The notes under the pieces: generated by a model
The model's input: only the letters and a program-made list of their open reading frames with translations
Database searches by the model: none
Told to the model about the DNA's origin: nothing
Translations under genes and position numbers: made by a program
NCBI GenBank assembly: GCA_017513005.1
Contig: JAFWDM010000096.1
Location: 1 to 40,524 of the forward strand
From: Lachnospiraceae bacterium
Lineage (GTDB): Bacteria; Bacillota; Clostridia; Lachnospirales; Lachnospiraceae
DNA: 40,524 nt
Reading direction: 5' to 3'
Part shown: positions 15,761 to 24,568 of the stretch, one piece after another
Numbering within the stretch: position 1 is the first letter of the stretch
Layout of the letters: every line of letters starts with the position of its first letter

Positions 15761-16415
15761 TGTTCTTTTCAAGGGAAAAAACCTGACCCGTCTACTGGGC
15801 GGACTGGGCGTCGCCCTGCAGATCAGCCTGCTCTCCGTCGGGATCAGCATTGTCCTGGGCATTCTCCTCGGGGTGCTGATGACATGGAAAAACCCGGTCA
15901 GCAGGGTGCTGACGAGACTCTGGCTCGAGACGGTGCGCATCATGCCGCAGATGGTCCTGCTGTTTCTGGTCTATTTCGGGACCACGAGAGTGTTCGGCTG
16001 GAATCTCTCCGGGGAAATGTCGGCCGTGATCGTCTTTTCCTTCTGGGGAGCGGCCGAAATGGGAGATCTGGTGCGGGGTGCCCTGCTCAGCATCCCTGCC
16101 CACCAGTATGAAAGCGCAGCGGCGCTCGGAATGTCCGGCGCACAGACCTATCGCTATATCATCCTGCCCCAGACGGTCCGCCGGCTGATCCCGCTGTCGA
16201 TGAACCTGATCACCCGCATGATCAAGACGACGAGCCTGGTGCTGATGATCGGCGTCGTAGAAGTCCTGAAGGTCTCGCAGCAGATCATTGAGGCCAACCG
16301 GATGAGCAGCCCGAACGCGGCATTCGGCGTATATCTGACAGTCTTTTTCCTGTATTTTATCGCCTGCTGGCCGATCAGCGTCCTGGCGGGATATCTGGAA
16401 AAACGGTGGAAATGA
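15741..16415 (+). CDS. Polar amino acid ABC transporter permease 2
   Basis: 224 aa, same family as the preceding gene, forming the heterodimeric channel. It shows the family motif as RIMPQMVLLFLVYFGTTRVF and the EAA loop as AAALGMSGAQTYRYIILPQT. The ATG at 15741 lies inside the end of permease 1, behind AAAGGAGGCTGCGCT, so the two are translationally coupled. It ends 4 bp before the ATPase gene. Confidence 0.93.
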   Translation: MPDLGLNVLFKGKNLTRLLGGLGVALQISLLSVGISIVLGILLGVLMTWKNPVSRVLTRLWLETVRIMPQMVLLFLVYFGTTRVFGWNLSGEMSAVIVFSFWGAAEMGDLVRGALLSIPAHQYESAAALGMSGAQTYRYIILPQTVRRLIPLSMNLITRMIKTTSLVLMIGVVEVLKVSQQIIEANRMSSPNAAFGVYLTVFFLYFIACWPISVLAGYLEKRWK

Positions 16416-16419
16416 GGAC

Positions 16420-17253
16420 ATGATGGAAAAAAGAACAGCTGAAGCCAATATAATGGAACCGATCCTCACCGTCAACAGCCTGACGAAGCGATTCGGAGAT
16501 CTGACCGTCCTGGACGGAATAAACCTGAAAGTGCGGGAGGGGGAGGTGATCGTCATCGTCGGCCCCAGCGGCTGCGGCAAGAGCACCTTCCTTCGATGTC
16601 TGAACGCCCTGGAGGATATCCAGGGCGGTGAGATCCGGCTGCGGGGTGAGACCATTTCCCGGGACAGCAAAGATCTGACAAAGCTGCGCCAGAAAATCGG
16701 CATGGTCTTCCAGAGCTACGAGCTCTTCCCCCACCTGAATGTACTGGACAATATCCTGCTGGCCCCGACGAAAGTCCAGAAAAGAGACCGGGAGGAAGTA
16801 AAAAAGGAGGCAATGGCACTTCTGGCCCGCATCGGACTCGAGAGCAAGGCGGAGAGTTTTCCCCGGCAGCTTTCCGGCGGCCAGAAGCAGAGGGTCGCGA
16901 TCATCCGAGCCCTCTGCATGCATCCCGAGGTCATGCTCTTCGACGAAGTGACCGCCGCCCTGGATCCGGAAATGGTCCGGGAAGTCCTGGACGTGATCCT
17001 GGAACTGGCAAACCAGGGAAGGACCATGCTGATCGTGACCCACGAGATGCAGTTTGCCAGGGCCATCGCGGACAGAGTTGTCTTCATCAACGAAGGCAGG
17101 ATCTGGGAGGAGGGAAAGCCGGACCGGTTTTTTGACGACCCGAAGACAGAAAGGGCGAAACAGTTTCTGCAGACCTTTACCTTCGAACGAAAGAGGGCGG
17201 AAGAGGGAACTTCAAGACTCGCCAGCGAGTCTTGCGCGCCGGATGCGGGCTGA
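16420..17253 (+). CDS. Amino acid ABC transporter ATP-binding protein (GlnQ-like)
   Basis: 277 aa cytosolic ATPase that powers the importer. Walker A GPSGCGKST (48-56), Q-loop FQSYELFPH, signature LSGGQKQR (151-158), Walker B VMLFDE (171-176), D-loop and switch His in VTHEM. The core family ends near residue 260; the last dozen residues (RLASESCAPDAG) are translated from a REP-like hairpin that overlaps the 3' end, so the native C-terminus was probably replaced. A start at the next Met, or at residue 12, is possible. Confidence 0.95.
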   Translation: MMEKRTAEANIMEPILTVNSLTKRFGDLTVLDGINLKVREGEVIVIVGPSGCGKSTFLRCLNALEDIQGGEIRLRGETISRDSKDLTKLRQKIGMVFQSYELFPHLNVLDNILLAPTKVQKRDREEVKKEAMALLARIGLESKAESFPRQLSGGQKQRVAIIRALCMHPEVMLFDEVTAALDPEMVREVLDVILELANQGRTMLIVTHEMQFARAIADRVVFINEGRIWEEGKPDRFFDDPKTERAKQFLQTFTFERKRAEEGTSRLASESCAPDAG

Positions 17254-17306
17254 CATGTCTTGCTTTTCAAAGACATGCCAGCAACTTCCGCACCGCATCC
17301 TGCGCA
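17213..17306. repeat. REP-like nested hairpins overlapping the ATPase stop
   Basis: First hairpin CAAGACTCGC/GCGAGTCTTG (17213-17234). A larger one then pairs GGATGCGG with CCGCATCC (ends near 17230 and 17300) around an inner CATGTCTT/AAGACATG stem. TTTTT follows at 17308-17312, so it may act as a partial terminator ahead of the binding-protein gene. TTCAAGACTCGC is shared with 9877. Confidence 0.7.
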
Positions 17307-17383
17307 GTTTTTCAGCAGCGTCTGCGCAGGAGCGCCGCAGACAGTCTCATAGAGCCACCAGACGCTCCGGAAAAGGAGGCAAT

Positions 17384-18340
17384 ATGAAAAAGTATCGCAA
17401 ATTCACCGGGATCCTCTTGACGATCGCCATCGCACTCTCCCTTGCAGCGTGCGGCTCCTCCGGTTCAGCCGGCTCTTCCGGAGCCGCCGCGCCGGCAGAC
17501 GCAGCTGCACAGGATGCGACTGCCGCGGCAGCCGGTCAGGAGGCAGAGACCGATGCGGCCCCTGCGCAGGACACCGGCGCTGTCTTCAGGACACTGGATG
17601 AGATCACTGCAAGCGGAACCATCAATATCGGCGTTTTCTCCGACAAAAATCCTTTCGGATATGTCGACGAGTTCGGAGAATACCAGGGCTATGATGTCTA
17701 CTTCGCCGAGCGGATCGGAAAGGACCTGGGCGTTGAGATCAATTACGTCTCGACCGAGGCCGCAAACCGCGTGGAATATCTGGAGACCGGCAAGGTGGAT
17801 ATTATTCTGGCGAATTTCACTGTCACTGCGGAGCGCGCGGAAAAAGTCGACTTTGCCCTGCCGTACATGAACGTGGCACTTGGCGTCGTCTCCCCCGACA
17901 GCAGGGTCATCAAGGACCTGTCCGAGATCGGCGCGGATGATCAGGTGATCGTCATTTCCGGCACAACAGCGGAGACCTACCTGAGCGAGAACAACCCCGA
18001 GATCAGGCTCCAGAAATATGACACCTATGCAAACGCGAAGAATGCCCTGGAAAACGGCAACGCCGTCGCATGGGCGAACGATAATACCGAAGTCATCGCA
18101 TTTGCCCTCCAGAACCCCGGCTATACGGTCGGCATCCCCACACTGGGAAGCCAGGACACGATCGCACCGGCCGTCTCCAAGGGCAACGAGACCCTTCTGA
18201 ACTGGATCAACGATGAGATCGTCGCCCTGGGCAGTGAGAATTTCTTCCACACGGCCTACGAGGAGACCCTGATCGATACCTACGGCGCGGATTATGAGGA
18301 CAGCCTCGTTGTGGAAGGCGGCGTGACGGCACAGGAATGA
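17384..18340 (+). CDS. Amino acid-binding lipoprotein of ABC importer
   Basis: 318 aa solute-binding protein, family 3 (SBP_bac_3). Signal peptide with lipobox LAAC at residues about 22-25, then an Ala/Gly/Ser-rich tether to about residue 65. The mature part has the family landmarks INIGVFSDKNPFGYVDEFGE, YQGYDVYFAERIGKDLGV, VDIILANFTVTAERAEKVDF, and LNWINDEI near the end. The ATG at 17384 follows AAAGGAGGCAAT. Last gene of the four-gene operon, separated from the ATPase by a hairpin that may adjust its level. Confidence 0.94.
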   Translation: MKKYRKFTGILLTIAIALSLAACGSSGSAGSSGAAAPADAAAQDATAAAAGQEAETDAAPAQDTGAVFRTLDEITASGTINIGVFSDKNPFGYVDEFGEYQGYDVYFAERIGKDLGVEINYVSTEAANRVEYLETGKVDIILANFTVTAERAEKVDFALPYMNVALGVVSPDSRVIKDLSEIGADDQVIVISGTTAETYLSENNPEIRLQKYDTYANAKNALENGNAVAWANDNTEVIAFALQNPGYTVGIPTLGSQDTIAPAVSKGNETLLNWINDEIVALGSENFFHTAYEETLIDTYGADYEDSLVVEGGVTAQE

Positions 18341-18435
18341 TCTTTCATTCACTGCCTGTTTGTCACTGCATGGCATTTTGCCCACTCTATCTGCACAACA
18401 GATAGAATAGAATACAGCAAATACGAAACACGTAC

Positions 18436-18471
18436 ACCGCCCCTGCAGAACATACAGGGGCGGTTCTTTTT
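18436..18471 (+). terminator. Terminator of the amino acid importer operon
   Basis: ACCGCCCCTG pairs with CAGGGGCGGT, followed by TCTTTTT. A smaller hairpin (TCTATCTG/CAGATAGA) lies at 18386-18406. Confidence 0.9.
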
Positions 18472-18572
18472 GCCCCCTTTCTATGGTATGATAGTACCAG
18501 GTTATGAACACTGTACAGACACGCATATATCCAGTGTCTGTTCCACCTGTCACGCCAGGGAGGCAGAATAGT

Positions 18573-19682
18573 ATGGAAACAAGACCCTATGTCAAATGGG
18601 AACTGATGAATGATTTTCTGACGGATGCTTTCGCCGGATACGGCGTCCCGCGAAAGGAGGCCGCGATCTGTGCGGACGTCCTGCTGGAGGCAGACCGGCG
18701 CGGGATCGAGAGCCACGGCTGCAACCGCTTCAAACCCATCTACATCGACCGGATCGAAAACGGGACGCTTCTGCCGGTCACACAGATCGAGATCCTGAAG
18801 GAGACACCGACCACGGTCGTGATGGACGCACACGACGGGATGGGGATGGTCGCAAGCCATCAGATGATGGAAATGCTGATCGAAAAAGCAAAGAAAAACG
18901 GAATGGCCGGCGGGGCGATCCGGAATTCGACCCACTACGGCATCGCCGGCTACTGGGCGACCATGGCCAGCAAAGAAGGCCTGATCGGTCTGACAGGCAC
19001 AAATGCACGGCCTTCCATCGCTCCCACCTTCGGTGTGGAAAACATGATGGGCACGAACCCGCTGACCTTTGCCCTGCCCACGGACGAGGAATTTCCCTTC
19101 TGCATCGACTGCGCGACCTCCATCGTGCAGCGGGGCAAGATCGAATACTACGCCCGCGAGGGCAAGGACACTCCCGCCGGCATGGTCATTGCCCGCGACG
19201 GCACAGCCATGACGGACAGCCCGCAGATCCTGCAGGCCCTGGTGGCCGGCGAAGCTGCCCTTGCGCCCCTGGGAGGGATCGGTGAGGAGCTGGCCGGCTA
19301 TAAAGGGTACGGCTACGCCGCTGTCGTCGAGATCCTCTCCGCAGCGCTGGCAGGCGGACAGTTCATGAAGGCCCTCACCGGCGTCTCGGAGACCGGCGGA
19401 CCGCAGATGTATCACCTCGGCCATTTCTTCTTCGTCATAGACCCCGATGCTTTTACGGGCCGCGACGCTTTCCGCCGGACTGCCGGCGAGATCTGCCGTG
19501 CCCTGCGAAGCTCCGAGAAGGCTCCCGGACAGGACCGCATCTATACAGCCGGTGAAAAAGAGTATCTCACCTGGCTTGACCGCAGGGACAAGGGCGTGCC
19601 GGTCGGTACGGCCGTCCAGAAGGAGATTCTCGAAGTGCGGGACCGGCTGGGCCTCCCCTACCGCTTCCCGTTTGAAAACTGA
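18573..19682 (+). CDS. LDH2/malate dehydrogenase-family oxidoreductase
   Basis: 369 aa NAD(P)-dependent oxidoreductase of the LDH2 (malate/L-sulfolactate/ureidoglycolate/2,3-diketogulonate) family, which reduces 2-oxo acids with a fold unlike classic Rossmann LDH. Landmarks: EADRRGIESHGCNRF near 40-53, the catalytic His121 in NSTHYGIAGYW, TGTNARPSIAP and GYKGYGYAAVVEILSAALAG. ATG at 18573 behind CAGGGAGGCAG. A TATGAT -10 box lies at 18487-18492. Substrate open. Single gene. Confidence 0.9.
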   Translation: METRPYVKWELMNDFLTDAFAGYGVPRKEAAICADVLLEADRRGIESHGCNRFKPIYIDRIENGTLLPVTQIEILKETPTTVVMDAHDGMGMVASHQMMEMLIEKAKKNGMAGGAIRNSTHYGIAGYWATMASKEGLIGLTGTNARPSIAPTFGVENMMGTNPLTFALPTDEEFPFCIDCATSIVQRGKIEYYAREGKDTPAGMVIARDGTAMTDSPQILQALVAGEAALAPLGGIGEELAGYKGYGYAAVVEILSAALAGGQFMKALTGVSETGGPQMYHLGHFFFVIDPDAFTGRDAFRRTAGEICRALRSSEKAPGQDRIYTAGEKEYLTWLDRRDKGVPVGTAVQKEILEVRDRLGLPYRFPFEN

Positions 19683-19716
19683 TCTCTTTTACCCATTTTC
19701 CTATACAGGGAAACCC

Positions 19717-19756
19717 GGACTGCAGACTGCCGAAGTCACGAGAATGCGCCGACTGT
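19717..19756. repeat. REP-like element, class D (half copy)
   Basis: GAAGTCACGAGAATGCGCCG here is also found at 38397-38414, preceded in both places by a TACAGGGAAAC stretch. Only one arm is kept. Confidence 0.5.
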
Positions 19757-19783
19757 CTTTCAAGTCTTTCAAGTATGAAGAAT

Positions 19784-19846
19784 AAAAAAGCCCCGCCGTA
19801 CCGGCCAGGACCAATTCCTGCAGTACAGCGGGGCTCTTTTCTTTTT
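19784..19846. terminator. Bidirectional terminator, dehydrogenase / aquaporin
   Basis: AAAAAAGCCCCGC pairs with GCGGGGCTCTTTT, with an inner GTAC/GTAC stem, around a loop of about 24 bases. T-runs on both strands. Confidence 0.85.
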
Positions 19847-19874
19847 CCATTTTTCTTTCATTGAACCGCATCTG

Positions 19875-19959
19875 CGCATCTGCGATTCAGTCACATCTGC
19901 GATTCAGCCGCATCCGCGATTCAGTCACGTCTGCGATCCAGCCGCATCCGCGATTCAGT
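19875..19959. repeat. 17-bp tandem repeat, 5 copies
   Basis: Units alternate between CGCATCCGCGATTCAGT and CACATCTGCGATTCAGC types, giving a 34-bp double unit. Non-coding by period. Lies between the terminator and the aquaporin stop. Confidence 0.85.
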
Positions 19960-19986
19960 GTCACATCTGCTGCCGGCTTTTACGGA

Positions 19987-20676
19987 TCAGTCCTGCTCCA
20001 GCATCGGATAGATGACTGCCGCAAGCGCTGCGCCCACAAGCGGTCCCACGATGAATACCCAGAGCGCCGCGATCGGGGCGGAATTGCCGGTGATGGCTGC
20101 GACTACTGCGGGAGCGATGGAACGGCTGGGGTTCACGCTGGTCCCGGTGAGGCCGATGCCCAGAATGTGGACGAATGCCAGGGTCAGGCCGATGATCAGG
20201 CCGCCGAAAGATCCGTGGTTAAACTTCTCGGAGGTCACTCCCTGGATGGTCATCAGGAAGATAAATGTCAGGATGATCTCCACCAGAAGACCTGCCACGG
20301 CGCTGCCGTTCACACCTGCGAGTCCGTTGCTTCCGTAACCGCCCGTCATGTCTGTCACTTTCCCTGCGCTGAAAATGACCGCCAGGAGGATCGTGCCGAC
20401 AAAGGCGCCGATGATCTGGAAGATCCAGTACATGACTGCGTCCTTGCTGGAGATCTTCCCGCGGATCAGCATCGCCAGCGTGACAGCCGCGTTAAAATGA
20501 CCTCCGGAGATATTGCCGACGCAATATGCCATGGCGACTACGGAAAGTCCGAACGCAAATGCAGTCAGGATATATCCGCCGCCTGCTGCCGCATCGCACC
20601 CCACGAGCATTGCAGTCCCGCAGCCCATAAAGACCAGTACGCAAGTACCAATGAGTTCTGAAAGATATTTTTTCAT
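19987..20676 (-). CDS. aqpZ: Aquaporin (MIP family, AqpZ-like)
   Basis: 229 aa, six membrane helices, of the length and pattern of AqpZ water channels. The first pore loop reads SGGHFNAAVT (NAA at 62-64 instead of NPA) and the second TSVNPSRSIAP (NPS at 182-184). The selectivity filter residues His170 and Arg185 are kept, as in water-selective channels, so water rather than glycerol is the likely main substrate. ATG at 20676 behind AAGGAGAGGAAATT. Own promoter; single gene. Confidence 0.92.
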   Translation of the reverse strand: MKKYLSELIGTCVLVFMGCGTAMLVGCDAAAGGGYILTAFAFGLSVVAMAYCVGNISGGHFNAAVTLAMLIRGKISSKDAVMYWIFQIIGAFVGTILLAVIFSAGKVTDMTGGYGSNGLAGVNGSAVAGLLVEIILTFIFLMTIQGVTSEKFNHGSFGGLIIGLTLAFVHILGIGLTGTSVNPSRSIAPAVVAAITGNSAPIAALWVFIVGPLVGAALAAVIYPMLEQD

Positions 20677-20792
20677 AATTTCCTCTCCTTTCAGTTCCAA
20701 AACAACAGCTTCATCCCCTCTATGCAAGTTTCCCTGTGCGGCTGCAGTGCCGGGCAGTTTCCTGCTTCGCGTGGAGCCGTACATCGATTACT

Positions 20793-20820
20793 ATTTTAGC
20801 AGGAAAAAGAGGTTCTGCAA
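20793..20820 (-). promoter_or_regulatory. Promoter of the aquaporin gene
   Basis: Minus strand: TTGCAG (20815-20820), 16-bp spacer, TAAAAT (20793-20798), with TG one base upstream of the -10 (extended -10). Confidence 0.65.
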
Positions 20821-20956
20821 GCAGTCCGGCAAAAGTGTGCATCAATAGATACCTTTATAAATAGTATTCTCAATATTTCCTTCGCGCAGTCACACTCTCC
20901 TCACCGACTGAACACAGATTGTTCACGATATTGCGTAAAATGGCACACAAGCCGGC

Positions 20957-21065
20957 AAATGCGGTTTACGGTGAATACGGTTTACGGTGAATGAGATTTA
21001 CCGTGAATGCGGTTTACCGTGAATGAGATTTACCGTGAATGAGATTTACCGTGAATGCGGTTTAC
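20957..21065. repeat. 16-bp tandem repeat, 6.8 copies
   Basis: Units GAATGAGATTTACCGT and GAATGCGGTTTACCGT/CGGT alternate irregularly. It ends 4-5 bp before the ribosome binding site of the VanZ-like gene, so it forms most of that gene's upstream region. Non-coding. Confidence 0.88.
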
Positions 21066-21082
21066 AAGGAAAGGAGGCAGTC

Positions 21083-21481
21083 ATGATCGCAGAACTTCTG
21101 GATCTTTTCGTGCGCGGCATCGCGCGTATACATGAACATATACTGGCGCTCAATGATTCGAGTGCCTACTTTCTCACAGACAAACAGCTTCATTTCGTCG
21201 TGATGGGTATCGCAGGCATGGCCTTTCTCTTCGTGATCTATCCGCTCTTTCTGCTTCTTTCAAAAAAGCACGTGCTGGTCATCGCGTGGATCTATGTCTT
21301 TACCGTCCTGGTCATGCTCTCCTTCGCGATCGAGATCGGCCAGGGACTGTCCGGGACCGGCACCATGGACATGCGCGACGTCATTTCCGGTCTTGCGGGC
21401 TTCCTGCTTCTGTTTTTTGTCTTCGCAGCAGTCCGCGCCGTCCTCCATTTTTTGACAGGTCTGTTCAGGCATAAAGACTGA
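21083..21481 (+). CDS. VanZ-like membrane protein
   Basis: 132 aa with three hydrophobic segments (about 38-60, 66-84, 100-125). The stretch AIEIGQGLSGTGTMDMRDVISGLAGFLL fits the VanZ-like E-x-x-Q ... D-x-x-x-x-x-x-G pattern (segment at about 82-109). Function of such small VanZ-like proteins is poorly known. ATG at 21083 behind GGAAAGGAGGCAGTC; the frame upstream is only repeat sequence. Confidence 0.7.
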   Translation: MIAELLDLFVRGIARIHEHILALNDSSAYFLTDKQLHFVVMGIAGMAFLFVIYPLFLLLSKKHVLVIAWIYVFTVLVMLSFAIEIGQGLSGTGTMDMRDVISGLAGFLLLFFVFAAVRAVLHFLTGLFRHKD

Positions 21482-21485
21482 GCTG

Positions 21486-21620
21486 CCGTTCACGCCCCAT
21501 CGAGGGCGGAGGCAAAGCTGCGCATTGCTGTTACTTGCGTTCGCCTATGCTGAATTCGCTGCGTGAATGGGCGAGCGCCGTTCCACTCGGATTTTTCGTG
21601 AAAAACCGCGAAAATGGCAG
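21486..21620. repeat. Dispersed element C, diverged copy
   Basis: GTTCACGCCCC/GAGGGCGGAG, then TGTTACTTGCGTTCGCC ... GGGCGAGCG, then CACTCGGATTTTTCGTGAAA: the same order of parts as 11604-11720. A further short relative (GTTCAAGCCCTCCCGGGGGCGTAAAC-like) lies at 21676-21702. Confidence 0.5.
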
Positions 21621-21656
21621 AAAAAGCTCCCTGTTTTGCAAAACAGGGAGCTTTTT
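21621..21656. terminator. Perfectly symmetric bidirectional terminator
   Basis: A perfect 36-bp palindrome, AAAAAGCTCCCTGTTTTG followed by its exact complement. Serves the VanZ-like gene and the convergent fhs gene. Confidence 0.92.
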
Positions 21657-21723
21657 AACTTCGCTGACAGATACTGTTCAAGCCCTCCCGGGGGCGTAAA
21701 CATGTAACTTAGGGAATATGCGG

Positions 21724-23400
21724 TCAGAACAGTCCGCTGATCACACCGTTTTCGTCCACATCGATCCTCTCCGCGGCGGGGACTTTCGGCAGGCCGGGCA
21801 TCGTCATGATATCGCCGGTCAGGGCCACGATGAATCCCGCGCCCGCGCTGACCTTCAGATTGCGCACGGAGACTGTAAAGCCCTTGGGTGCGCCCAGAAC
21901 AGACGCATCGTCGGAGAAGGAATACTGGGTCTTGGCCATGCAGATAGGAAGGTTCCCGAAACCGAGCTCTGTGAGCTGCTTCACCTGCTTGACTGCATTT
22001 CCGACCAGCTGCACGCCGTCCGCGTGGTAGATCTTTTTGCAGATCGCCTCGAGCTTTTCTTCGATGGAAAGATCCAGCGCATAGGACTGGCGGAAATCAT
22101 TGGGCTGTTCGCACAGACGCACAACTTCCTCTGCCAGAACCTTGCCGCCTTCGCCGCCCTTGGCCCAGACCTCGGAGAGGGCGACGTTCACACCCAGCTC
22201 CCTGCACTTTGCCTCGACCAGATCCAGCTCCGCCTTCGTATCTGTGGGGAAGGCGTTGATCGCGACCACGCAGGGAAGACCGAACACATCCTTGATATTG
22301 CCGACATGCTGCAGGAGGTTGGGAAGGCCCTTCTCGAGCGCCTCGAGATTCTCATTGTTCAGATCGGCCTTCGGCACGCCGCCGTGGTATTTCAGCGCGC
22401 GGACCGTAGCGACGACGACAACAGCGCTCGGATGGAGGTCTGCCAGACGGCACTTGATGTCGAGGAATTTCTCGGCGCCGAGATCTGCGGCGAATCCTGC
22501 CTCCGTGACGATGTAATCACCGAGCTTCAGCGCCATCCTGGTCGCTGTCACAGAGTTGCAGCCGTGCGCGATATTGGCAAAGGGACCGCCGTGGATAAAT
22601 GCGGGCGTATGCTCCAGGGTCTGCACGAGATTGGGCTTGAGGGCATCCTTCAGAAGCGCCGCCATCGCGCCCTCCGCCTTCAGATCGTGGGCAGTGACAG
22701 GCTTTCCGTCATAGGTGTAGGCGACGATGATCCTGCCCAGACGCGCCTTCAGATCGGCGATATCACTGGCGAGACAGAGCACTGCCATTACCTCGGAAGC
22801 GACCGTGATGTCAAAGCCGTCCTCTCTGGGGACACCCTGCATCCTGCCGCCGAGACCGTCGACGATATTGCGGAGCTGGCGGTCATTCATATCGACCGCG
22901 CGCTTCCAGGTGATCTGCTTGACATCGATGCCCAGCTCGTTGCCCTGCTGAATGTGGTTGTCCAGCATCGCGGCGAGAAGGTTGTTGGCCGCGCCGATGG
23001 CGTGGAAATCCCCTGTAAAGTGCAGGTTGATGTCCTCCATGGGAATCACCTGGGCATAGCCGCCGCCTGCCGCGCCGCCCTTGATACCGAACACAGGGCC
23101 CAGGGAGGGTTCACGGAGTGCTACGACAGACTTTTTGCCGATCTTTCTCAGACCGTCTGCCAGACCGACACTGGTCGTCGTCTTTCCTTCCCCGGCGGGT
23201 GTAGGAGTGATCGCAGTCACCAGAATCAGCTTGCCGTCAGGCGCATCGGAATGATCTTTCAGAAAATTGTAGTCAATTTTTGCCTTATAATTGCCGTACT
23301 GCTCGATGTACTTCTCATCAATGTTCAGCGAAGCGGCGATCTCCGTGATCTTTTTCGGAGATGCTTCCTGTGCGATCTCAATGTCGGACTTAAATCCCAT
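21724..23400 (-). CDS. fhs: Formate-tetrahydrofolate ligase
   Basis: 558 aa. Makes 10-formyl-tetrahydrofolate from formate, THF and ATP in the cytosol, feeding purine synthesis and, in acetogens, the methyl branch of the Wood-Ljungdahl pathway. Seen: the ATP-binding [11 protein letters not shown] (65-75), [29 protein letters not shown], and [11 protein letters not shown]. Full length. ATG at 23400 behind GGAGGGAGAATAC. Own promoter. No other one-carbon genes are adjacent, so acetogenesis cannot be concluded. Confidence 0.97.
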   Translation of the reverse strand: MGFKSDIEIAQEASPKKITEIAASLNIDEKYIEQYGNYKAKIDYNFLKDHSDAPDGKLILVTAITPTPAGEGKTTTSVGLADGLRKIGKKSVVALREPSLGPVFGIKGGAAGGGYAQVIPMEDINLHFTGDFHAIGAANNLLAAMLDNHIQQGNELGIDVKQITWKRAVDMNDRQLRNIVDGLGGRMQGVPREDGFDITVASEVMAVLCLASDIADLKARLGRIIVAYTYDGKPVTAHDLKAEGAMAALLKDALKPNLVQTLEHTPAFIHGGPFANIAHGCNSVTATRMALKLGDYIVTEAGFAADLGAEKFLDIKCRLADLHPSAVVVVATVRALKYHGGVPKADLNNENLEALEKGLPNLLQHVGNIKDVFGLPCVVAINAFPTDTKAELDLVEAKCRELGVNVALSEVWAKGGEGGKVLAEEVVRLCEQPNDFRQSYALDLSIEEKLEAICKKIYHADGVQLVGNAVKQVKQLTELGFGNLPICMAKTQYSFSDDASVLGAPKGFTVSVRNLKVSAGAGFIVALTGDIMTMPGLPKVPAAERIDVDENGVISGLF

Positions 23401-23454
23401 GTATTCTCCCTCCTGTATGCTGTGTTGTATGAACACCATCATGTTTCTACTGCT

Positions 23455-23482
23455 ATTATACTGACAAAATCCAATCTATCAA
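23455..23482 (-). promoter_or_regulatory. Promoter of fhs
   Basis: Minus strand: TTGATA (23477-23482), 16-bp spacer, TATAAT (23455-23460, perfect). Confidence 0.75.
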
Positions 23483-23689
23483 GAAGAGCAGAGCCCGGAT
23501 CGGCTCCGAAAAGGTATCTTTTTACAAGCCTTTTTCTTTCTTTCGAAGCGGATTTACGATAAATCGTGCACAGTCCTCAGAAAATGACAAAAACCGCTGC
23601 ACAGGCATCTCCCTGATCCGCAGGTCCCAGGAGGAGATCCTTCTGCAGGACCCGGCTGCGGGTCCTTAACGCGCATCCCGTGCGTTTCC
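23483..23689. other. Gap without recognised gene
   Basis: Apart from a short GC hairpin (GGACCCGGCTGCGGGTCC, 23650-23667) that could end the exonuclease transcript, I see no gene, repeat or regulatory site here. Confidence 0.5.
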
Positions 23690-24520
23690 TTACAGGTCTA
23701 TTTCCAGCAGGATCGGTGTGTGGTCCTGTCTGGGACCGGAATCCATCATCTCAGACCTCTTTACCAGGTCTCTGATCCGGTCGCTGACCAGAAAATAGTC
23801 GATCCTCCACCCCGCATTGTTGATCTTACTGGTCTTGACCCTCTGTGCCCACCAGGAATAGACATCCTTTACGTCCCCGTGGACATACCGGAAAGTGTCA
23901 GTGAATCCCTTCTCCAGCAGTCTGGTGAATCCCTCCCGCTCTTCGTCCGTAAATCCAGGAGACATATGGTTGCTCTCCGGATGGGCCAGGTCGATCTCCC
24001 TGTGCGCCACATTGAAGTCCCCGCAGGCGATCACGGGCTTACTGCGGTCCAGCTCTGCCAGATATTCCGCATAGAGGCCGTCCCAGATCTGCCGGTCGCC
24101 CAGCCTCCTGAGTCCGTCTCCCGCATTCGGTGTATAGACATTTACAAAATAGAACTGCCCGCTCTCCAGAACAAGCAGCCTCCCTTCCTCATCCATGGGA
24201 GCGGGGGCTCCGATCCTGGGAACGATCTTCTCCGCTTCCATCCCTTCCCTCCGGAGGATCATCGTTCCTGCGTAGCCCTTTCTTGCGGGCGGTACCGAAC
24301 TGATCCATTCAGGCGTATACCCCGGAAAATACTCTGCCAGCACGGCCAGATGTTTTTTGGAAGGCCCTCCGGCGGGCAGCTTCGTCTCCTGGATCGCAAT
24401 CAGATCGGCGTCCTCATTTTTGATCGTATGCAGGACATCTCTGGACAGCCGGGCCCTGGGTGACTCCGAGGTCAGGGCGGCATTCAGAGAATCTATATTC
24501 CAGGAAATAAATTTGTGCAT
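23690..24520 (-). CDS. Exodeoxyribonuclease III / AP endonuclease (ExoA-type)
   Basis: 276 aa, endonuclease/exonuclease/phosphatase fold. Cuts DNA at abasic sites and trims 3' ends in base excision repair. Catalytic landmarks: SWNID (6-10), IQETKL with Glu45, NVYTPNAG, GDFNVAHREIDL, NAGWRIDYFLVS and the C-terminal Asp-His pair at 266-267 (DHTP). ATG at 24520 behind GGGAGGAAGAT. Last gene of the sbcDC cluster on this strand, 48 bp after the histidine phosphatase gene. Confidence 0.93.
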   Translation of the reverse strand: MHKFISWNIDSLNAALTSESPRARLSRDVLHTIKNEDADLIAIQETKLPAGGPSKKHLAVLAEYFPGYTPEWISSVPPARKGYAGTMILRREGMEAEKIVPRIGAPAPMDEEGRLLVLESGQFYFVNVYTPNAGDGLRRLGDRQIWDGLYAEYLAELDRSKPVIACGDFNVAHREIDLAHPESNHMSPGFTDEEREGFTRLLEKGFTDTFRYVHGDVKDVYSWWAQRVKTSKINNAGWRIDYFLVSDRIRDLVKRSEMMDSGPRQDHTPILLEIDL

Positions 24521-24568
24521 ATCTTCCTCCCACAGTATGCTGTTAAGGTAAAAAGTGATATCACCGTT

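Noticed and set aside
14801-15943. A 380-codon open frame on the minus strand across the 24-bp repeat and the first permease
   Set aside because: It is the complement of a clear ABC permease plus a repeat; the product is Asp/Gln/His-rich shadow sequence with GFCIVLCR repeats and has no ribosome binding site.
21724-23400. Wood-Ljungdahl acetogenesis cluster
   Set aside because: Only fhs is present; no folD, fchA, metF/V or acs genes are nearby.
21718-23562. A 614-codon open frame on the plus strand opposite fhs
   Set aside because: Complement of a complete, conserved fhs gene; no ribosome binding site and Asp/Arg/His-rich shadow composition.
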